A stretch of 64,000 bases of DNA from CAWFLT01 sp963816795 (lineage in GTDB: Bacteria > Acidobacteriota > Vicinamibacteria > Vicinamibacterales > SCN-69-37): the NCBI GenBank assembly GCA_963816795.1, contig CAWFLT010000010.1, forward strand, positions 1-64,000, written 5' to 3'. This document shows positions 62,981 through 64,000 of the stretch, one piece after another (position 1 is the first letter of the stretch; each line of letters starts with the position of its first letter). The notes below the pieces were generated by a model, which made no database searches, was not told the DNA's origin, and worked only from the letters and a program-made list of their open reading frames with translations. The position numbers and the translations under genes were made by a program.

Positions 62981-64000
62981 ATGAGGTCACACGGGTTCCG
63001 GCTGGGTGGGAACGCGGTCGTCATCGGACTGATGGCCGGCGCCTGGCTCGCCGTCGCTTCCGGCTCGGCCTGGGCGCAGCAGCGTCCCCAGCCGACGCCG
63101 GCACCACAGCGGCAACCACCGGCCCGGCGCACGCCACCGAAGTGGGTGCTCGAAATCCACGGCGGCGGGCTGTTCGGCTCGGGGCGACCGAGTGGCCAGT
63201 CGAGCCCCTCCTATCCGGTAGGAGCCGCATTCACGACGGTCGCCGGAGCTCCGAGCCGCGCTGTTCCCTCCTGGTACTTCGGCGACGGCTCGGTCCTGTT
63301 CGAGCAGGTCCGGACGCAGTTCGCGAACCTGTTCAACCAGCGGTTCGGCGGCATCACGCCGCTCGATGAGGCGCTCGAACGCGCCGGCACGGAACGCAAG
63401 AGCGCGCCGAGCTTCGGCGTGCGCCTGACGCGGATCCTGTCGCCGCGGTACAGCGTCGAGCTCGACGTCGACTGGAGCGGCCGGGCCCTGACACTGACCG
63501 CGGCGACCTCCGACGGCCTCGAGCAATCCCGAGCGACGTTCGAGGCGGCGTTCACCGGCCTGGTCAACACGATTCCGCAAACCAATACGCGGATCACCTC
63601 GAGCGTGCAGATTCCGGACTCCAGTGGCGGACAGACCGCCGCGACCGGAGCGCTGTTGATCTCGCTCTCCAAGCACGGCCGGCTCGGGACTCATGCCATC
63701 GGCGGCGGCGGCGTGGTCGTGAACGGCAGCCGCGCGATCGACGTGCAGGTTCGCGGCACGTACGCGTTCAGCATCTTCGGGACGTTCCCGATCAACGAAA
63801 CCGACGCGGTCACGATTCACTTCGCCGATCGCAAGACCTCCGTGACCGGCCTGTTCGGCGGCGGAATCACCTACGACTTCTCGGCCCGGCGCGGGATCCG
63901 CGCCGATGTCCGCGTCCTGATGAGCCAATCCGGTGTCACGACCGCCGTCGACGCTTCTCCGCTCGTGCAGCGCGTGGTGCCCGCGTCCGTCCTGCCGTCG
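62981..64000 (+). CDS. Outer-membrane beta-barrel-like protein (partial, runs off the end)
   Basis: The ATG at 62981, preceded by CGGGAGG, opens a frame without a stop to the window end (340 codons). The signal peptide (VVIGLMAGAWLAVASGSAWA) is followed by a proline/arginine linker (QPTPAPQRQPPARR) and beta-rich alternating sequence: WVLEIHGGGLFGSG, GVRLTRILSPRYSVELDVDW, GGGVVVNGSRAIDVQVRGTY and GLFGGGITYDFSARRGIRAD. The pattern fits an OmpW/OmpA-type outer-membrane beta-barrel. The precise family is not recognised. Confidence 0.7.
   Translation, partial: MRSHGFRLGGNAVVIGLMAGAWLAVASGSAWAQQRPQPTPAPQRQPPARRTPPKWVLEIHGGGLFGSGRPSGQSSPSYPVGAAFTTVAGAPSRAVPSWYFGDGSVLFEQVRTQFANLFNQRFGGITPLDEALERAGTERKSAPSFGVRLTRILSPRYSVELDVDWSGRALTLTAATSDGLEQSRATFEAAFTGLVNTIPQTNTRITSSVQIPDSSGGQTAATGALLISLSKHGRLGTHAIGGGGVVVNGSRAIDVQVRGTYAFSIFGTFPINETDAVTIHFADRKTSVTGLFGGGITYDFSARRGIRADVRVLMSQSGVTTAVDASPLVQRVVPASVLPS

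Overview
The window is high-GC DNA that reads as a chromosomal segment of an Acidobacteriota bacterium, most likely of the Vicinamibacteria type. That call rests on gene content, not on a marker gene: four large duplicated-type ABC permeases or their remnants (the ADOP family, one directly behind a PadR regulator), two serine/threonine kinases fused to sensor or enzyme domains, DUF1080, an ECF42 sigma factor with a DGPF partner, and many secreted hydrolases. I saw no rRNA, tRNA, phage, conjugation or CRISPR locus.

Layout. 0-7 kb: an S9 peptidase, an ADOP permease with PadR, an esterase and a FmdB zinc ribbon, bracketed by two inverted copies of an 81-bp repeat. 7-15 kb: ECF42 sigma/DGPF pair, DUF1080 protein, Lon-N domain protein, lipoprotein, cytochrome c, PhnB-like protein and a badly frameshifted HExxH metalloprotease. 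15-19.3 kb: a compact stress or envelope module (small membrane proteins, GlsB/YeaQ-type protein, SYLF lipid-binding protein, AI-2E-type permease, a 29-codon DUF3309-like gene and a Crp/Fnr regulator) tied together by repeated TGTGC-N6-GCACA-like sites. 19.4-31 kb: di-haem peroxidase, a winged-helix/NB-ARC/TPR regulator, a second ADOP permease, a kinase-TolB fusion, a cysteine-synthase-like enzyme and a TIGR00300 (LOR/SDH) enzyme. 31-34.5 kb: a second, differently damaged copy of the 15-18 kb module, then a gene graveyard (kinase C-terminus, ScyD/ScyE-like protein, VOC fragment). 34.5-48.4 kb: VOC protein, PadR with a HAAS/sensor protein, a Tat-exported amidohydrolase, a kinase/formylglycine-generating-enzyme-like/hydrolase fusion, methyltransferase, VapBC, a third ADOP permease and several secreted proteins. 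48.4-54 kb: a 54-bp tandem repeat, then an Omp85-like protein, DUF4390 protein and an NtrY/NtrX-like two-component pair. 54-64 kb: CPBP protease, NfeD with slipin, ECF sigma/anti-sigma cluster, PLP sulfur-amino-acid enzyme, VOC, MBL and M12B-like metalloprotease genes, and the start of a beta-barrel protein.

Two features run across the whole window. First, a modular family of short palindromic elements (a variable hairpin, a GGGGGTGGGG core, a matching stem, and a TAAGTAAAG-like tail) occurs at least eight times; it flanks genes as inverted pairs, lies inside both kinase genes and is expanded as a tandem array. Second, single-base frameshifts are very dense at 12.6-14.4, 33.2-34.5, 38.1-40.8 and 48.7-56.3 kb, while protein sequence stays well preserved across frames. 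Most of these look like assembly or sequencing indels, not decay. Genes in those blocks are given as whole spans, so their exact reading frames are approximate.
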